Both the position numbers and the translations under genes were made by a program. Below the pieces are notes generated by a model, which ran no database searches, was not told where the DNA came from, and worked only from the letters and a program-made list of their open reading frames with translations. From assembly GCA_025454125.1 (NCBI GenBank), contig JALOPA010000092.1, forward strand, positions 1 through 6,970: a DNA stretch of 6,970 nt. The letters are read 5' to 3'. Shown piece after piece: positions 6,044 to 6,970 of the stretch (positions are counted from its first letter, which is position 1; every line of letters starts with the position of its first letter). Source of the stretch: Thermodesulfobacteriota bacterium. Its GTDB lineage: Bacteria; Desulfobacterota; DSM-4660; Desulfatiglandales; HGW-15.

Positions 6044-6970
6044 ATGACCACTGCAGATCGTCGAAAAGAAAGGCTGGACCGGGGCATCAAAGTACGATCG
6101 GACGGGATCTACGCCCTTTTGTCCTGGAGGGAACTGGGGTACCTCGTTTTGCCCAGACTGCTGCTGATTGTGGGGCTGCTCCTTTTGCCTCAGGTGATGC
6201 CCAGCCTTTACTGGGAGCGGGTCATTTCCAATGTGTGCCTCTATGCCCATCTCGCCCTGAGCTTTGATATCCTGGCTCATTACGTGGGGCTCGTCTCCCT
6301 GGGAGGCGCACTTTTCATCGGCACCGGCGCCTACATCGCCGCCCTGCTCAACAAACATCTGGGGCTCTCCATTCTCCTGACCATTCCCATCGCCTCCATA
6401 GCCGGTGCGGCCATCTGCACCGTGCTTCTCCTTCCCTGCCTTCCCCTGAGAGGGGTTTATTTCGCCATTGTGAGCCTCATGTACCCTTTGGCCGTGATGC
6501 GGATCATCGAGGCCCTCAACATTTTCGGGGGCACGGACGGGATCATGGGAGTCGACAGCTTCCCCTACTCGTGGGTGGAACAGTATTTCGTCATCGTCAT
6601 GGTGCTCCTGTTTCTGTTCGGCCTGAGGAGGTTGGTGAACCTGGACATCGGCCTGGTGTTCCGGGGTGTCAAGGACAATGACCAGGCCGTGCGCGCTTCC
6701 GGGATGAGCATCACCCACTACAAGGCGGTGGCGGTGTTCATCGCCTCTGTGATGGGATGTCTGGCCGGCGCCTGCCTGACCCACATTTACATGTTCGCAG
6801 GCATTTCTCTTTTCGCCCTGGATTTCTCCATTCTTCCCATCGCGGCGACCGTGATCGGCGGCGGAGGCACTCTCGCAGGCCCTGTGATCGTTTGCTTCAT
6901 TCTCGTGCCCATCTCCGATCTGCTGCGGGAGTTTGGAACCCTGCGCATCGCCTTTTACGCCGTGATCCTC
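6044..6970 (+). CDS. livM: LivM-type branched-chain amino acid ABC transporter permease, 3' end outside the window
   Basis: Open from the ATG at 6044 to the last base, 309 codons with no stop, so only the C-terminus is missing. It is the second channel subunit and pairs with LivH. About 30 charged residues precede the first membrane segment (33-50). Family signatures are YVGLVSLGGALFIGTGAYIA (80-99), LRGVYFAIVSLMYPL (135-149), FGGTDGIMGV (161-170), the coupling-loop region FRGVKDNDQAVRASGMSITHYK (206-227, ATPase contact), and VIGGGGTLAGPVI (270-282). The position of LivH's usual SLGHA histidine equivalent reads SLGGA here, a small variation. LivM proteins are commonly 320-430 aa, so perhaps 10-100 residues remain. 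livG and livF are expected next. Confidence 0.94.
   Translation, partial: MTTADRRKERLDRGIKVRSDGIYALLSWRELGYLVLPRLLLIVGLLLLPQVMPSLYWERVISNVCLYAHLALSFDILAHYVGLVSLGGALFIGTGAYIAALLNKHLGLSILLTIPIASIAGAAICTVLLLPCLPLRGVYFAIVSLMYPLAVMRIIEALNIFGGTDGIMGVDSFPYSWVEQYFVIVMVLLFLFGLRRLVNLDIGLVFRGVKDNDQAVRASGMSITHYKAVAVFIASVMGCLAGACLTHIYMFAGISLFALDFSILPIAATVIGGGGTLAGPVIVCFILVPISDLLREFGTLRIAFYAVIL

Noticed and set aside
5384..6784. 466-codon minus-strand open frame antisense to livH and livM
   Set aside because: Its composition is rich in H, Q, G, D and P with no domain, as expected of an antisense shadow of GC-biased hydrophobic membrane genes; the plus strand encodes unmistakable LivH and LivM.

Overview
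The window holds ordinary chromosomal genes of a Gram-negative bacterium of moderately high GC, most likely a member of the Desulfobacterota/Deltaproteobacteria. The lineage call is an inference. It rests on a branched-chain amino-acid type (Liv) ABC transporter with a Sec-exported binding protein, a zinc-finger-less DnaJ joined to an iron-sulfur-type PP-loop tRNA thiolation protein, and intergenic palindromic repeats of the 'GTCATTCCGGCGAAAGCCGGAATCCAG' type. None of these is diagnostic alone.

Layout. Positions 1-150 may hold the tail of an unrecognised gene, and a good sigma70-like promoter lies at 77-106. A membrane-anchored coiled-coil protein of unknown function follows at 182-1024 (+). 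A paired-palindrome repeat (1112-1170) separates it from a convergent two-gene operon on the minus strand: a CbpA-like J-domain co-chaperone (3153 to 2218), then a ThiI/MnmA-like PP-loop protein (2217 to 1246), with no bases between stop and start. The promoter of this operon is placed at 3188-3216.

The divergent region 3154-3671 carries a second repeat (3285-3376), then a leader rich in dyad symmetry (3475-3491, 3529-3540, 3577-3598, 3613-3631). It leads into a Liv-type transport operon on the plus strand: periplasmic binding protein (3672-4943), LivH permease (5165-6040) and LivM permease (6044 to beyond the window end). The ATPase genes livG and livF would be expected just downstream. A strong hairpin (4952-4989) and a third repeat (5026-5130) lie between the binding protein and the permeases. 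Such RNA structures usually let the binding protein be made in excess over the membrane subunits.

How the genes work together. The Liv proteins form one importer: the binding protein captures a small ligand (amino acid or related compound) in the periplasm and delivers it to the LivH-LivM channel. The J-protein and PP-loop protein are co-transcribed and probably translationally coupled, which ties a protein-folding function to a probable tRNA sulfur modification function. I found no CRISPR array, intact insertion sequence, phage gene, rRNA or complete tRNA, and no clearly new multi-gene system. The most interesting items are the three-cysteine pattern in the PP-loop protein, the nested-hairpin repeat family and the structured leader of the transport operon.
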